Positions 1 to 13,526 are shown, counted from the stretch's first letter. The stretch: 64,000 bases of DNA from Mya arenaria (GCF_026914265.1 NC_069135.1:22065639-22129638); one strand, 5' to 3'. Numbers and translations are program-made. Notes: generated from the letters alone by a model not told the origin.

Positions 1-398
1 GAAAAATGTGTGCTAACGAAGTCAAACCCCTCAAGGGTTATGTTCCTTTATCCATTAGCAGGGTTGTACAGATGTTAATAATTATGTTATACTAAATGTT
101 ATCATTCAATAAAAAAAATGTGAATTATAGCAAACAATAATCTGCCAAATTTAAATATAAGGAACACATACATAATGTGCAAAACAGTGTCTCAAATGTT
201 TTCATTCCTTCAACTTTTTTATCAATTTTTTTACTAAACTTCATTTACGGTATACTCAACACAAAGTAGCAAAGATAGTTCCCATAACTGATAACTGACT
301 CAATATGAGTTGAAAATATAATTTATGATTTTTTATATAATGCAATGATATTACAGTTCCATACACACTGATACAATTATTAATCGATTGTTTTGCAG

Positions 399-1168
399 GA
401 GCTCCTCAAAACCTGGCCCAAATTGGACCCAGCTCCGCACCAAGTGTTACTGCAAGTGGACAGAATCCTGCTGGACGAAACATCCCAAATACTGCCAGGC
501 ATGCCACCGAACAAGGTGGGATAACCTGTTGGAAACACCATCAAACTTATCATTTATTCTTTTTCCATTTTTTTTATTTGCCACACAATTCTCTGATTTC
601 TTGCACAATTAACAACATCAGCTTAACATATCCCATGTACTTTATTTTTGTAAAGGCACTTCATTATGCCTCTAGAAGCAACATTGTGCCAACAGTCCCC
701 ACCAGTTACATAGTTATTTGATTACGTTTGCAATTAATGACAAATGTGTGTCATACGTTCCATATCCCCAGGCGGGTGGAAAATCTCCCCGAAATTCAAT
801 CTATCCCCAGGCGGGAGATAAAAATCCACTCAGTGCTTCGGACTTACTGTATATGTTGAAGTGTATATATTAACATGTGTGTGATATAATCATTAAAACT
901 TGTCTTTACCTAATTTAAATTATAGTACCTTAAGAAACTTGCCTGTTAATTTGTCTGGTCTTGTTCCCTACTATAGATAACACCATAAATTACTGCTACA
1001 CACCTGCCATAAAATGCACTTTATATATGCTTTACAGGGCAGGCTGATCGGATAAGGGAGCAAATCAATCAAGATTACCTTGCTAACAACTTGCCAGGAG
1101 CTATTTCAAGAGATTTATCCTCTGTGAGCCTCCGTAGTGGATCTCTGCCTACACCAAGTCTTCTTTAA
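399..1168 (+). CDS. 3' end of an unrecognised gene, last two coding exons
   Basis: Two exons join cleanly. The first (399-515) follows a ttttgcag acceptor and ends at a gtggga donor. The second (1038-1168) follows tttacag and ends in TAA at 1166-1168. Read with two leading bases, the first exon gives a Ser/Pro/Ala/Gln-rich stretch containing PQNLAQIGPSSAPSVTAS. The split codon GGG joins it to GQADRIREQINQDYLANN, and the protein ends SLRSGSLPTPSLL. The composition suggests a disordered C-terminal tail with one short charged, possibly helical segment (DRIREQINQDYLANN). I do not recognise the family. Upstream exons lie left of the window. The phase match (1 into 2) and absence of stops make the model credible; the product is unknown. 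Confidence 0.6.
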
Positions 1169-3970
1169 TGAATTTGTATTTAGATTATTCAACAAGATGT
1201 TTTTATAGTGAGGCTTCCATTTTAGGCAACTCTTTTTGTATTTTGAATGTAATTTTTTTAGGGATGCAAATGAAAGCATGAATGTTCAGAAATTCTTTTG
1301 ATCAAATATTTACAAAATGAATCTTTTAGAAGTAGAAGCAAACTATTATTATTTGCTATAGTGAAAGCCGAAATGCTGATTAGGCGTAAGATATCAAACC
1401 ATAATGTTTTAAACGAAATTATGATACTACATTTTACCCTACAATCAGTTTTTTGTATAATTACTTATTACTTATATTCGGCTATTACTTGACATTTTTT
1501 TTTTTTATTGAGATTGTTAGTTTTTAATTGTGTTTGTAAAATGTGTGTCGCATAAAACCATTCTCTTGTGTAAGTACATACTAACAACCTTTTAACCATT
1601 TACTAAATGAATATTACACACTTTTACAATTCAAATCAAACTGCGTAAAGCGTTGACAGGCTATCGTCATGCTACAATTTTTGTCATAGTCATGTAATGC
1701 CGAATGAAACGGATAGTATGTGAATAGTTCTTAGTTTGCCTCAGTAATTTCAGTCAAATAACTTGAGCATGTAACATAATGCATATGCATATTTAAAAAA
1801 ACAACTGATATTAATCTGTTCATTTTGTCCACGAGTAACATATGTTGAGGACATTATTAAGATACATGTACATAAAGCATACAGGGAAGAAATAGTATTT
1901 GGGTGATTCGACCCTGAGGTATTTGGCGTTGTAGAAAGAAGTCTTAAGCATAAACCTAATTAATTGTCCAAAGCATTTTGTTAGGATGCATTTGGTTAAG
2001 CTGGCATACCCTGTTAGTAAATTAAATATGGCTCAAGTCAAGTTAGAAGTGTAGAGTAGATTTTACTAAAAATTCCTTAATGCTTTATCCGTGTCAGTGC
2101 ATTGTTTATGAAACAAAAGCTCCAGATAAGGTTTTATATGATATTGAGTGTTACTCCATTATACCTTATAAGTAACTATTTGGCATATTCCACATTTCAA
2201 GTGACTTATACTTCATGATCTCATTGAGAATCAACATTAAACTCTAAAAGTTTTTGCGAAGGAAATTATAAGCGAGCATATACTATCTTAAGATGTTTAT
2301 GTTAATAAATATGTTTAACAATTACATGACTATACTCACAAAACGTTGCAGGCCATTCAACGCTTTAAGCGCTTAGATTCATAGATGGAACCTCACTGGC
2401 TACATTGTACTTCCCTAGTGACCATTTTTAAATCAGATATTAGCCTCTGACATTTTTCTGAAAAAATCCCTGAAAAAAAGAAAAACTTTTGAACAAACAA
2501 AAAAAAATCAAATTACTACAATTCCACTGCGTTCTTATTCGTAAATAAGGCGAAGATAGATTTGTGAAGATTGTAAAATCCTGGTGAATGATGTTATATT
2601 GTGCCACAGGGGATCCACAATACTCGCCAAGAGGGGCATCTTGTTTTGTAAATTTTGCATTTAACCACCCAATAATATATATAATAATAGTGATTCTTCT
2701 AGACTTGCTCAGTAACTTTTCTTTAAGGTGCTTAAGTCAGAAATCTAGTTGTAGAAGAGTCACTGAAGTGTTCAAACTTCTATGTTCATGAAACATAACA
2801 TTTCATAGGAATAAGAAGTTTCATATTTTAAAGCTGTTCTGACAAGTTTTGATAACTTTTTTTATTTTTCGTCTTGGAACGAGCCAATATTTGAAGAAAA
2901 AAAACAAGGAATCCTGATATATAAGACTGCTTACAAATAATAAGATCACAGATTTTTATATTAAAAGTTAAAAAATTGATGTTTTTATTATTTTTTTAAA
3001 CCGTAAGTAATGGTTTAAGCAATGAAACATTAATTTTTGAACAGAAATATGAAAATCTATGACCTGATCATCTGTCGATCAGCAATCTTTTATCATTGGT
3101 TTGGAGATTAATACCAACGCAAAAATTTGCTCTTCCCAAGACAAAAAATAATCAAGTTGTAAAAATGGTATATCTATGAGCGTGCAGCTTTATAAGGTGA
3201 AAAAACTAGTAGCAACACTCAGGATATTTTATCTTGTCAACATTATGTGTTCATATTTATACAAGCTAATCCTCCGGTTCAAACTAAATTATTACAAAAA
3301 TATACATACGTTTCTTCAAAAGAAATAGAGTCAATGGTCTGATACATAGATTTTAAAAGCATGAAATTGACCTAGTTTGGCCAGTTTCCAATAACTGGTA
3401 AGCCATGTGGAAGATGGCAGTTTTATGACCCCTCCAAAAACCAACACTGTAATCATATGTATAACTTTAAAGGTGCTAGTGTGCATATTTATGGAAACAT
3501 GGCGATTTCAGCTTAATATGTTAATATTATATTAACATATATAAGGATAAAAACAAGTGCATCTTCATAGAGTTTTAAAACTACATCTACTATCTGGGAC
3601 CAATAATCCTACTTCCAGCTACTATCTACAACAGCATTGTTATTTATTAAAATTATATATATTTTTTGTGCACTAGATTGAAAGTTGACAAACAAAAGTC
3701 CCACAAGTAGTCAAGTGTCATAACAGTGAAATTAACAACTGAAATAAAGAATACATACCATGACCTGAGTGCTTTCACATGTCAGTTTATCACAAATCAT
3801 CCAATAGTGGTATGTCATCTTTCTAATCATAGTTCATATTCACCTGATCTAATGATCATTATTTTACTTCACTAATCCTTTTAATATTAATTTGTTTTAA
3901 TTGGTGTGAATTCATTTATTTATTAAAACATCATCAATATTCTTTTAATGAAATCCCAACTAAATGGCTA
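1169..3970. other. 3' UTR and AT-rich intergenic DNA, no gene seen
   Basis: The stretch right after the stop at 1168 is presumably 3' UTR of the plus-strand gene; I could not fix its polyadenylation site. The rest is AT-rich with short chance ORFs only, no splice-bounded coding patch and no clear repeat. Confidence 0.5.
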
Positions 3971-3971
3971 C

Positions 3972-6715
3972 CAAGTCAAAGTCAAGTCAAACAATGTTTA
4001 TTCACTCATACCATAATATACGGCAAATGAGGTATATACAATGAACATCAATTACATGGCGGCAGATACATTTAAATTTAGAATCAAGTACCCAACATGG
4101 GTATCGGAGAGTCATGAATTTGAACACACACAAATATACACACATTACATATATTTTTGAATGCGTATTACTGCAATTTCTAACAATCACTTGTGGAATA
4201 AAGTACTATATTTTCTATTCCTATATGCATTCATTTGTATCGTATCACATACACATAGACATAACTCCTTGATTAAATCACGATACAAATAAGCTGTACA
4301 TTTAGCATATGCTAAGGTGTACAATACAATTAAAAGAATAATACAACCATGTAAATTTTCTGTTATTGAAAATCAGAATAGTTAAAAATGACTCAAAATA
4401 ACAACCAACCAACTATCTAATCTTTGAAAAAAAAGTAGTTATTAATCTAAACAAATTTGTTTGCATTTGCTTGTTGATTGAGTTCATTAATATTTCTAAC
4501 TTATATGTATTAGGGTGTCTATAGAAGTATGGTTTGAGAAACTTTTTTCGTTCGTCATAAAAATGGTTACATTCAAACAAATAGTGAAATTCATCACCTA
4601 CTTTATTAAAACAATAATTACATACTCGTTCATTTAGTGGTATTCTAAGCCAGTTGCCAATTTCAATAGGCATCCTGTGATTTCTTGTTCTAAATTTTAC
4701 AAATGAAAATTATTGCTTGTTTGGCGTTTTACTGAGATATTTTTCAAGGCCAAATTCTTTTTTGAAAATTCTGTAAAAAATACTATTACTTGCATTTGCT
4801 ATATTCGACGCCCAGTCATTTAAAAATAGATCATTTAACTTTTGCTTTACATCGTTTCTTAACCATGTAGGATTTATAATCTCTTGACTAAGCCATAAGT
4901 TATTTAGACCGCATTTTATAAGGATCGTTTTAATGAAGTAATTATCCAAGGAATTTTTTTCTTTAAAAAGGCGATGCTTTATTGTATATTACTCTATATA
5001 TCAGGGATGAGAGCTTGTCATGAGTGTTATTGTTATGAAAATGTAATCTCCCCCAAAATGCTATACTTTTTTCTTCTATATTATTCGAAAGGTTTCATTC
5101 CTGTTTCGCCATATATCATGTAGTTTGGCGTTGAGCGTTTCAATTTGAGTATGTATATTAAATATTTAAGTTCAACTCTTTCCAATATTTCATTGTTTCC
5201 AAAACCCCAGATTTCTGAACCATACAGCAAAATAGGTTTGATTGTTTTATCAAAAAGTTCTATGCGAAGGTCAATGGGTAAAGATAAACGATTGGAATTC
5301 CGGATCAGACTATACATTGCTCGGGTGGCCTGAGCAGCTATATGCTTTTAGCAAACGAACCGGTTCTACTAAAATAGATCCCGAGGTATTTACATTCATT
5401 AACTACCTTTAGAGTGTTATCTTTGAATTTGAAATTATATAACTTATGTCGGCCTTAACTGAAAACAACTATATTTGATTTTGTTGTGTTGACTGTTAAT
5501 TTCCATATATCACAGTAGTTGGAGTATGTGTTTAGAGCGTTTTGTAATTCATTTTCAGTATCTGACATGATTATTGTATCATCAGCATACTGCAATATAA
5601 ATAGCTTTAGAAAAGTGTGCATACTGTCATTATGAGCATTATCTTGAATGTCAACACCATCATTTATTATATTTTGAGCAAAATATGCGTGTAAATTGTT
5701 TCTATTTCTTTTTTCTATTATATAAGTACTGTATTAAGTTATTCAATATAAACATGTTGTCCGTAGTGGAATAACCTTTTCAAAGACCGGCCTGACTACG
5801 ATCAATAAGGTTATTAGATTCAACGTATTTATCAATTCGGTTATTCAGTATGCAAGTAAACAATTTACCAAGGCAACTTAACAATGTAATAGGTGGATAA
5901 TTTTTTGGACGACTGGGATCTCCTTTATTCTTATATATAGGACTAATAATACCAGTTGTCCAGCACGGGGGAATAACTCCTTTGTCTAGAATTAAATTGA
6001 ATAATTTAATGTATATATCCTTAAATATGCTAAATGTGCTTTTTATGTTCATTTCTTAACTTGGTCAAACCCACACCCTTTATTATTTTTTAATGTTTTT
6101 AATTGCTTTTTCAATCTCGTCAGCAGTAATTTTTGAATTTATTTCTTCATTGATTTCATTATTCGCCATAGTTTCTTCATTTAGTGAATCTATCTCTTGT
6201 GAAAAATTTACAGTTTTGAAAAAATCATGAAGATCAGAAAGACTGGCGTTGTTTTTACTTTTAGATTTATTACCTAATCATTTCCAGTATTTGCGCGGAT
6301 CTGTGTTCTTCAAGTTTTGCAAATTACTTATATTTTCGTTTTTGTCTCTATTTTTAAATACGTCATTGTGGACTTGTATATTTTACTTTTTAGATTTTCC
6401 TTGTTTTCTATATTTCTACGTAGTTTATACATATATTTAGCCCGATGAAAATCCCTGCAAGCTTTTTTACATTTATTTCCAAACCATTTTGAAACATTCG
6501 TAGTATTCTCATCGTTTGATTTATTGCAGTCTTATATCCAAATGTACTTTCACATGATGTTTTGAATACGGTATTTATAGACTCTACTATGTCATCTGCT
6601 ATTTGTTGAGTAAACACTTTCGTTTCAGAACAACTTATGAGACGTTCAAGTATAATTGAGACTTCTTGTTGATCAACATTTTCGACAAAATTATTACATT
6701 TTTTTATTTTCCCAT
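3972..6715 (-). mobile_element. 5'-truncated, decayed LINE (non-LTR retrotransposon)
   Basis: Minus-strand pieces are in the right order for a LINE ORF2. At 5780-6052 is the start of the reverse transcriptase, with GIISPIYKNKGDPSRPKNY and ITLLSCLGKLFT. The YADD catalytic box is at 5578-5589 within LQYADDTIIMSD. The thumb/connection region at 5081-5317 has LFDKTIKPILLYGSEIWG. A Cys-containing C-terminus at 4413-4673 has ERVCNYCFNKVGDEFHYLFE. The pieces sit in different frames with stops between them, so the copy is dead. No endonuclease domain is visible upstream of about 6700, so it is 5' truncated. The 3' end (low coordinates) carries repeated TTGAC units at 3972-3990 after an AATAAA-like stretch. 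The style recalls L1/Nimb-like mollusc elements; clade assignment is tentative. Confidence 0.85.
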
Positions 6716-7142
6716 AGTTTCAGTTTGTCTCCCTTGCCTACCAGTAGCTTTGATTTGAAATTGGCTGTCTAAATGCTGAGATTTAATTGGTCCTTGGTAC
6801 AATCAGATAAGATCAGGCTTATCATGCATGTTGTAAAATTGGAAAGGAAATGACAAAGAATTTGGTAGTCATTACAAGAAACTTAAGGAATAATAATTCT
6901 TTAAATGTTGTAATTACATGCAATTGATTCTTGCTTTGTGTTCTTTTGATTACACACTAAATAAGAAATTATTATATATTTTTTATTTTTAAAATAATCT
7001 TTCTTTTCATTTCATTATTATTATTTTATTTTTTTTGAAGGTATATTGATAAAATAAAAAAATACTTATTTACTGGTTGATTGATTCATTCATTCATATT
7101 CTTTTATTTATGTGTGTATTTCATAAATTTTTACTTTATTAC
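6716..7142. other. AT-rich spacer
   Basis: No gene or clear repeat seen. Homopolymer-rich and AT-rich, ending where the 31-bp repeat begins. Confidence 0.4.
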
Positions 7143-7500
7143 ACAAAGATACCACTTTTTTTACCTAAACTAAAAGATGCACTTATTAGTAAAAAGATAC
7201 ACTTAAAATGCATTCTATAATGACAGTTAGAATATCAATAAAACTAAAGATACACTTTTCAGGTAAAAGATACGCTTTTAATGCAGCTAAGATGTAGAAA
7301 AATTCACTTCAACGAAAAAGATGCACTTATTAATCAAAAGATACACTTAAACACACAAAAGTGCACTTGCATAGCAAAAGAGGCAGAAAAAAATATGCTT
7401 CATTTGTAAAAGATGCAGAAAAAATACACTTGATTTGTAAAAGACGCAGAAAAAATACACTTATTTATAAAAGATGCAGAAAAAATGCGCTTATTCATAA
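7143..7500 (+). repeat. Degenerate tandem repeat, unit about 31 bp
   Basis: The core 'aaaagatgcagaaaaaatac' followed by 'actt' recurs. In the best-preserved right half, 'gcaga' starts at about 7383, 7415, 7446 and 7476, a spacing of 30-32 bp. The left half is more diverged ('aaagatacactt' variants). A related single fragment ('aaaagatgcagttaaaacgc') lies near 9427, so the family is dispersed. Confidence 0.6.
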
Positions 7501-10022
7501 GGCCACTACTTTTATATAAATTGGTTTACAAAACCGGCGGGTCTATTTTTCCGAAAAGTACAAAAAAAATAAAAAATGAATTTCACTTTTTTTTTCCAAA
7601 TTATTTTTCCGACCGTATTGATTTTGGTGCGAAACGAAAGAAAACGAACGGTAAGAGTACGAATGCAGTCGATTTTGACTGGTTTGTTGTTCCGTAGCCG
7701 TATTCGCCAATTTATAGTGATATGATGTGAGCCAGTCAACTGTTATGGCAGCGCCGTTGGCAATGGCGGAATTGACGATAGCAGTCATTCTTTGTATGAA
7801 ATAATTAATTAAAATATGCAGGAGCTGTTAAAATAACAATAGCAATAAACATTGGCAAATTTAACAGCCGACACAAACAATAGCTGTCACGTGATTGTTG
7901 TTTTTCCCCGCAAATTTAGGTCATGAAAATATTGTTGTTTATAGATAAAAAATAAAAGTGTCAGCGGCTGCCATCGAATTAGTAGACACAAATATCTGTA
8001 AATTATGCGTGAGAAAAACATTTTATAACATTTTATGGTTAAATATCAAATAACAGTGCACTAAGTGGGAATGGTGAAATCGAAAGTTAATTTTCTAAGT
8101 TGACACCGGTGACCTAGATTCACAAGTTCGGTCGGTGGTGTTTATGGATTTTAAATCACAAAATGGTTTGGAAATACTTGTCATTGAGTCAATGTAAAGC
8201 TTGTGTTTATTTTAGATTACATGTTTATTCATGTTTGGGTTAATAGTAGAGTAAACACAATGAAAGAGTTGAACACATGTGTCAATGCCAGGAGTTTTGT
8301 GCAAAACCTTTAGATAAAACAACACGGAAAACTATTTTGAATAAGTCCATTTCAATTTGTAATGAACTTGATATTTCACTATAAATGAGATTTGTTGTTG
8401 TAACCAAGGAATACTCTTTAAAATGAAAAATAAACAAGCATGAAGTATAGATAGATGCACTGTGAACGCATGTTTACACAAAATGGCGGAGTTGGGAGAA
8501 GATGAAAATGTCCTATGCATAATTATGGATTTCTCTGTTACTATCATTGGTACATAAAGTTAAGTCACATGCAAGATTTAATATTTTGCTATGTGTTTTT
8601 TTATGTACTGATGTGGTAATTTGCTGCAAGATTTGAATTTGAAATGGATTTGGTGAACATCCCATGGTAAATGTCCCGGTCCGAAAATATCCGGACTTAG
8701 CATGGATCGGGTTACACACAACTAGGACCCCTCATGGTATAGGTTATATATACTCAAATCTAGGTCTAGTTTGGTTTTTAGTTTTTCAGGAATTGTTTTC
8801 ACAATATTAAAGCTCAAATGTCTTTATAAAATGCTACCTCCTTATTTACAAAATTGGTAATTATTTCACTTTATTGACAAAATCCAATATTAAAATAACT
8901 TAAACAATGTTTAGAAAATGTTATGTATTGTTTTAATACAGCGCAATTTTTGTGTATTTTAATGCGTAAAATTCGCCTCCTCTTTTTTTCAATTTAATAT
9001 TGGTAAGTTTTTAAGTGTTCTGCATTCACTTTTGCTTTAGCATACCCTTAAAGCTAAACAAATGTCTTGCTGAGTGATATTCAATGTATCTTTGATTAAA
9101 AGTGTAGTTTATACATGTAAACATGTTTTATAGTCAATATCATTGATGTTTTATATGCACAGTATGTAAGATTTAAACTGCGTGTTTAATTAGAACTTTG
9201 AAACTTTGAGTGTATTAAAACATGCATTAATAGCAGTTTAAGGATTTAAAATGACAAGTAAATGATATAAATTTTGACTGTGTTTATGTTGTTTTCTGAT
9301 TTTCACCCTTTAAGAGTATGTTTTGTGACTTTTTTCCTTTTTTTTTTTTTTTTTTTTTCGACCACCCAGTGGACATTTTTTTCCAAAAATTCTTGTAAAC
9401 CAAAAAATAAAAAAAGGAGTGGCCTAAAAGATGCAGTTAAAACGCACTTTCAACTGCGTTTGAAGTGTACTTTGGTAAAAAGCGTATTATTTTTTGAGAA
9501 GGGTGTACCCTTTGGGGTCACTGGGGGCAAACCTCACTTTTATTTAAACTGTTAAGTTTGAAGCATTTTAAGTTGGTAAGATTTATATATATTGTCTCTT
9601 TAGTTGTTCAGATGTTAATCTCTTATTATTAGGAAACATGTAATGTTTGGTATGAAAATGATGACATCTTATAAGGAATTTATTAATATTTTTTATAACA
9701 TTGTAACTTTACATTATATGCAATATTTGATACATTGTATTTATTATCTCTTACATTTGAAGGGTTTCATAATGGTTCTTTATTCTTAAACAAACTGTTA
9801 TTTCTGTCTACATTTTGCCTATGATTTTAACACAATATGTTGGATATAAAAGCCTAAGGGCGACTTTCATTCTGGACTTCGAGATTATTAAAACATTCAT
9901 TGCGAGTTGTGTTAGGACTGTATCAACACATTCATGTAATAATATTTGTACCGGCCAAAAAACAAATATTAAATCTGTGTTTCCCCTGTATATTCACTAC
10001 TCTTCTTCCTGAGTCTGTCAAA
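7501..10022. other. Intergenic DNA with one CpG-containing patch, no gene assigned
   Basis: Positions 7530-7800 are richer in CpG than their surroundings and hold a minus-strand open frame starting at 7788 (MTAIVNSAIANGAAITVDWL and onward, 81 codons) without recognisable homology. It could be a first exon, a promoter-proximal patch or chance. A long T-run with flanking sequence at 9335-9490 resembles the 31-bp repeat family. The rest is AT-rich and featureless. Confidence 0.35.
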
Positions 10023-11690
10023 TAACAAGAGATGTTTGTCAAACATTATGCCCTCCCCTGAGCGCCATGTTGTCAGGATTATATGGACAATTGAACGAAA
10101 TATGCATGGACCGAAATGATAGCTGATTTGTCACTGACATTGGATGCTGTTGAGACAGTTTTAAAATTATGACAATTCAGAGTGTGGGGATATAGTGTGC
10201 TATGACCATGATCTTTGACTCTATGACCTCAAATCCATAGGAGTCAACAGCTTGTTACCAAAAATTTAAATGCCAAGTTTGAGGGCCATGAGTGCAGGCA
10301 TTGACAAGTTACATGTATCACACAAACAAGCGTTCTTCGTTTGAGGTCACTGTGACCTTGACCTTTGACCCCTAAAATCATAAGATGTTATCTACAGGTC
10401 AGACACAACTCCAAGTCAAGTTTGAGGGCCATCGGTGCAGGCATTGTCGAGTTATCATTCAAAACATTTTTGCATTCAAGGTCACTGTGAACTTGACCTT
10501 TGACCCGATGACTCCTAAAATCAATAAGGGTTAACTCCTGGTCAGGCCCAACTTCCAGGTCAAGTTTGATGATTATAGGTTCAGGCATTGTTCGTGATAT
10601 CAATGGGAGAAAAGTTGTTCACTTTTTTTAAGTGAAAGGTTACTGTGACATTGACCTTGGCCTGATGACCCCCAAAGTCAAAGGGGGTCATCTACTGGTC
10701 AGGCCCAACCTTCATGTCAAGTTTGATAATGTAAAGTCAAGAAATTGTCGAGTTTGCTTTCAAGGTCACTGTGACCTTAACCTTTGACCCCTAAAATCAT
10801 AAGGGGTCATCTACTGGTCAAGCCAAACCTCAAATTCAAGTTTGAGGGCCATAGGTGGAGGCATTGGTGGGTTATCATGTGGACAACCTTTTACCAATCA
10901 AGGTAACTGTGACCTTGACCTTTGGCCAAATGACCCCCCAAAACAATAGAGGTCATCTACTGGTCAGGCCCAACCTGCGAGTCAAGTTTGATGGCCATGT
11001 GTGCAGGCATTGTTGAGTTATCACATGGACAACCTTTTACCATTCCAGGTCACTGTGACCTTGATCTTTGGCCCAATTACCCCTAAAATCAATAGGGACC
11101 ATCTACTGTTCAGGCCCAACCTCCCAGTCAAGTTTGAGGGCCATTGGTGCAGGCATCGTCAAGTTATCACTCGGACAACTCTTTACCATTCAAGGTCACT
11201 GTGACCTTGACCTTTGGCCCGATGACCCCCCAAAACAATAGGGGTCATCTAATGGTCAGGCCCAACCTCCGAGTCAAGTTTGAGAGCCATGTGTGCAGGC
11301 ATTGTTGAGTTATCACTCGGACAACCCCTCACCATTAAAGGTCACTGTGACCTTGACCTTTAGCCCGATGACCCCCCAAAACAATAGGGGATATCTGGTC
11401 AGGCCCAACCTCAAGGTCAAGTTTGAGGGCCATGGGTGCAGGCTTTTTTGAGTTGAGACACGGACAACCTTTTACCATTCAAGGTCAATGAGTCCTTGAC
11501 CTTTGGCCAGATGACCCCTAAAAACAATAGGGTCATCTACTGGTCAGGCCCAACCTCCAAGTCAAGTATGAGGGCCATGGGTGCAGGCATTGTCAAGTTA
11601 TCACTCGGACAACCTTTTACCATTCAAGGTGACTGTTACCTTGACCTTTGGCCCCGATGACCCCCAAAAGCAAAGGTTATAGCATAAAAA
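10023..11690 (+). repeat. Minisatellite-bearing element A, unit about 145 bp (nuclear-receptor-like motifs)
   Basis: It begins AACAAGAG followed by a small hairpin (ATGTTTG/CAAACAT, about 10032-10046). It continues as about ten tandem units. The core 'aaggtcactgtgaccttgac' plus 'ctttg' recurs near 10344, 10480, 10640, 10763, 10900, 11047, 11193, 11339, 11483 and 11627, mostly 144-148 bp apart. Each unit also carries 'ggtcaggcccaacct' and 'agtcaagtttgagggcca'. The right end is not sharply defined. The architecture matches the other AACAAGAG elements in this window. These resemble the non-autonomous Helentron-like elements with central tandem repeats known from bivalves; that assignment is inference. 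Confidence 0.75.
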
Positions 11691-11980
11691 AGTTTTGGTT
11701 TTAGTGGGTTTAAACCCACGTTGGTAAGTCAAGAAAGAAGTAGAAAACAACCAGCTAGTCCGTACGGCCACAGGGACTTTAACAACAATGGTGGATATGT
11801 TGACCTGTTAAGGATATATTGATAATATCACGTGATAATGTCAATCATCCAATCACACAAGACCACAGCCGTAATTAATTTTCAATCACCTTATTAATGC
11901 TGAGCAAGTTACTTTAGAGTGTAACTGATGACGAAATATGGAAGAGTATAAGAAGGTCCTTGATATATACCAGGAAAAAA

Positions 11981-12935
11981 ACAAGAGCTGTCACAGTATG
12001 TGACGAATGCCCCCGAATGTGACATTGACCTATGAACAAGGTCAGTACATGAAAAGTTGATCTTGCCTTTATGTGTCAAATACATATGGCAAGTTATTTT
12101 AAATTGGCTTTGAACATAAAAAAATACCGACCATACTTGACAACCTACACTGTTATGTCCTTATATTCAGCATTCCATTATGAATAAACACTTTATGTCC
12201 TTATATATTCAGCATTCCATTATGAATAAACACTAAGAGTATCTTTCACCTTAGAGGTAGGGACATGGGTCTTGTAAGCGACACGTAGTCTTGGTATGTC
12301 CAACACATGTGGCAAGTTATTTTAAAATCTGTCCATACAAGGGAAAGTTACAGCCCGGACACGACAACCTATACTCTATGTCCTTATGTGCAGCACTCCA
12401 TTGTGAATAAACACTAAGTGTGACCTTGAACTTAGTGGTAGGGACACGGGTCTTGCACGCGACACGTCATCTTGGTATGTGGAACACATGTGGCAAATTA
12501 TTTTAAAATCTGTCCATACAAGGGAAAGTTACAGCCCGGACACGACAACCTATACTTTATGTCCTTATATGCAGCACTCCATTGTGAATAAACACTAAGT
12601 GTGACATTGACCTTAGAGGTAGGGACACGGGTCTTGCACGGGACATGTCGTCTTGGTATGTGGAACACATGTGGCAAAAAGTTATTTTAAAATCCGTCCA
12701 CACAAGGGAAAGTTACAGCCCGGACACGACAATTATACTCTATGTCCTTATATGCAGCACTCCATTGTGAATAAACACTAAGTGTGACCTTGACCTTAAA
12801 GGTAGGGACACAAGTCTTGCACGCGACACGTCGTCTTGGTATGTGGAACACATGTGGCAAGTTATTTTAAAATACAAGGGAAAGTTACAGCCTGGACACG
12901 AGTTATCGGACACACGGACAGACGATGCGATTTTA
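11981..12935 (+). repeat. Minisatellite-bearing element B, unit about 182 bp
   Basis: It starts ACAAGAGCTGTCACAGTATG with a TCACA/TGTGA hairpin. It then holds about four to five copies of a unit marked by 'ggtagggacacgggtcttgc' (starts at 12256, 12437, 12618 and 12801, spacing 181-183 bp), each with 'tatgtggaacacatgtggca' and 'gaaagttacagcccggacac'. A local 39-bp duplication of 'tccttatattcagcattcca' sits at 12158-12232. It ends near 'cggacacacggacagacg'. Same design as element A with an unrelated unit. Confidence 0.75.
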
Positions 12936-13350
12936 ATTCTTTTCTCCGTAAACCTGTTAATGTGATTTTAGTACAAATTTAATGATGACATTACCCATAC
13001 AGGTACATGTAATTCAAAGCTACGAGGGTTTTGTTTATGACTTAAACACTGTTCCAACTTATCTTTGCTCACAGAAATAATATACAATTTATGAGATAAT
13101 ATTTGGAATAGATATATAACATAGGTCCTGATTGAAATTTGTCATGATATGGACTTGTTTATAGTCAATTTGCCCCTACTGGTCAAGTTACAGTCACACA
13201 AGAAGGTGGTTGTCTACCAGTGGCAACAAGGCTCAAGATGAAAACTTTACACATTAGTAATTTGTTAACTAAAACTTTGATATACCCCTTGACAACCTGG
13301 TGCATGAATCACGGATGGATGCATTGACGGGCGAAATCGTAACAACTCAC
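12936..13350. other. AT-rich spacer, no gene
   Basis: Nothing recognised. It runs from the end of the second minisatellite element to the FANCD2-like pseudo-exon. Confidence 0.4.
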
Positions 13351-13526
13351 ATGAAGGTCCCTGTTTTTAAGGTTTCCCATTCAGAAGGCCTCCAGACACT
13401 TGTTACGAGTGAGCACAGCTTTCCTGCCGGAACACAAACACCTCCAAGGACTGCTTCAACATCGGCACCTGGTTCGTCAGCGCTATGTCCTTCATTATCT
13501 TTATGGTAGTCATAAGCTCGTGCCAT
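13351..13526 (-). pseudogene. FANCD2 C-terminal exon copy, broken
   Basis: Read on the minus strand after a tttcag acceptor, this 176-bp piece encodes KIMKDIALTNQVPMLKQSLE followed by VFVFR. After a one-base shift it continues AVLTRNKCLEAF, stop, MGNLKNRDLH, and ends at a gtgagt donor. From memory, human FANCD2 has LTKHVPLLKKTLE, then [20 protein letters not shown] in the same order near its C-terminus, so the match is good along the whole exon. Damage: one extra base after VFVFR, and the conserved Trp of EAFW is a TGA. Both splice sites survive, so this is an unprocessed (genomic) duplicate. No neighbouring FANCD2 exon was found within several kilobases. FANCD2 itself is the ubiquitinated clamp of interstrand-crosslink repair; this copy cannot provide that. 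Confidence 0.75.
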
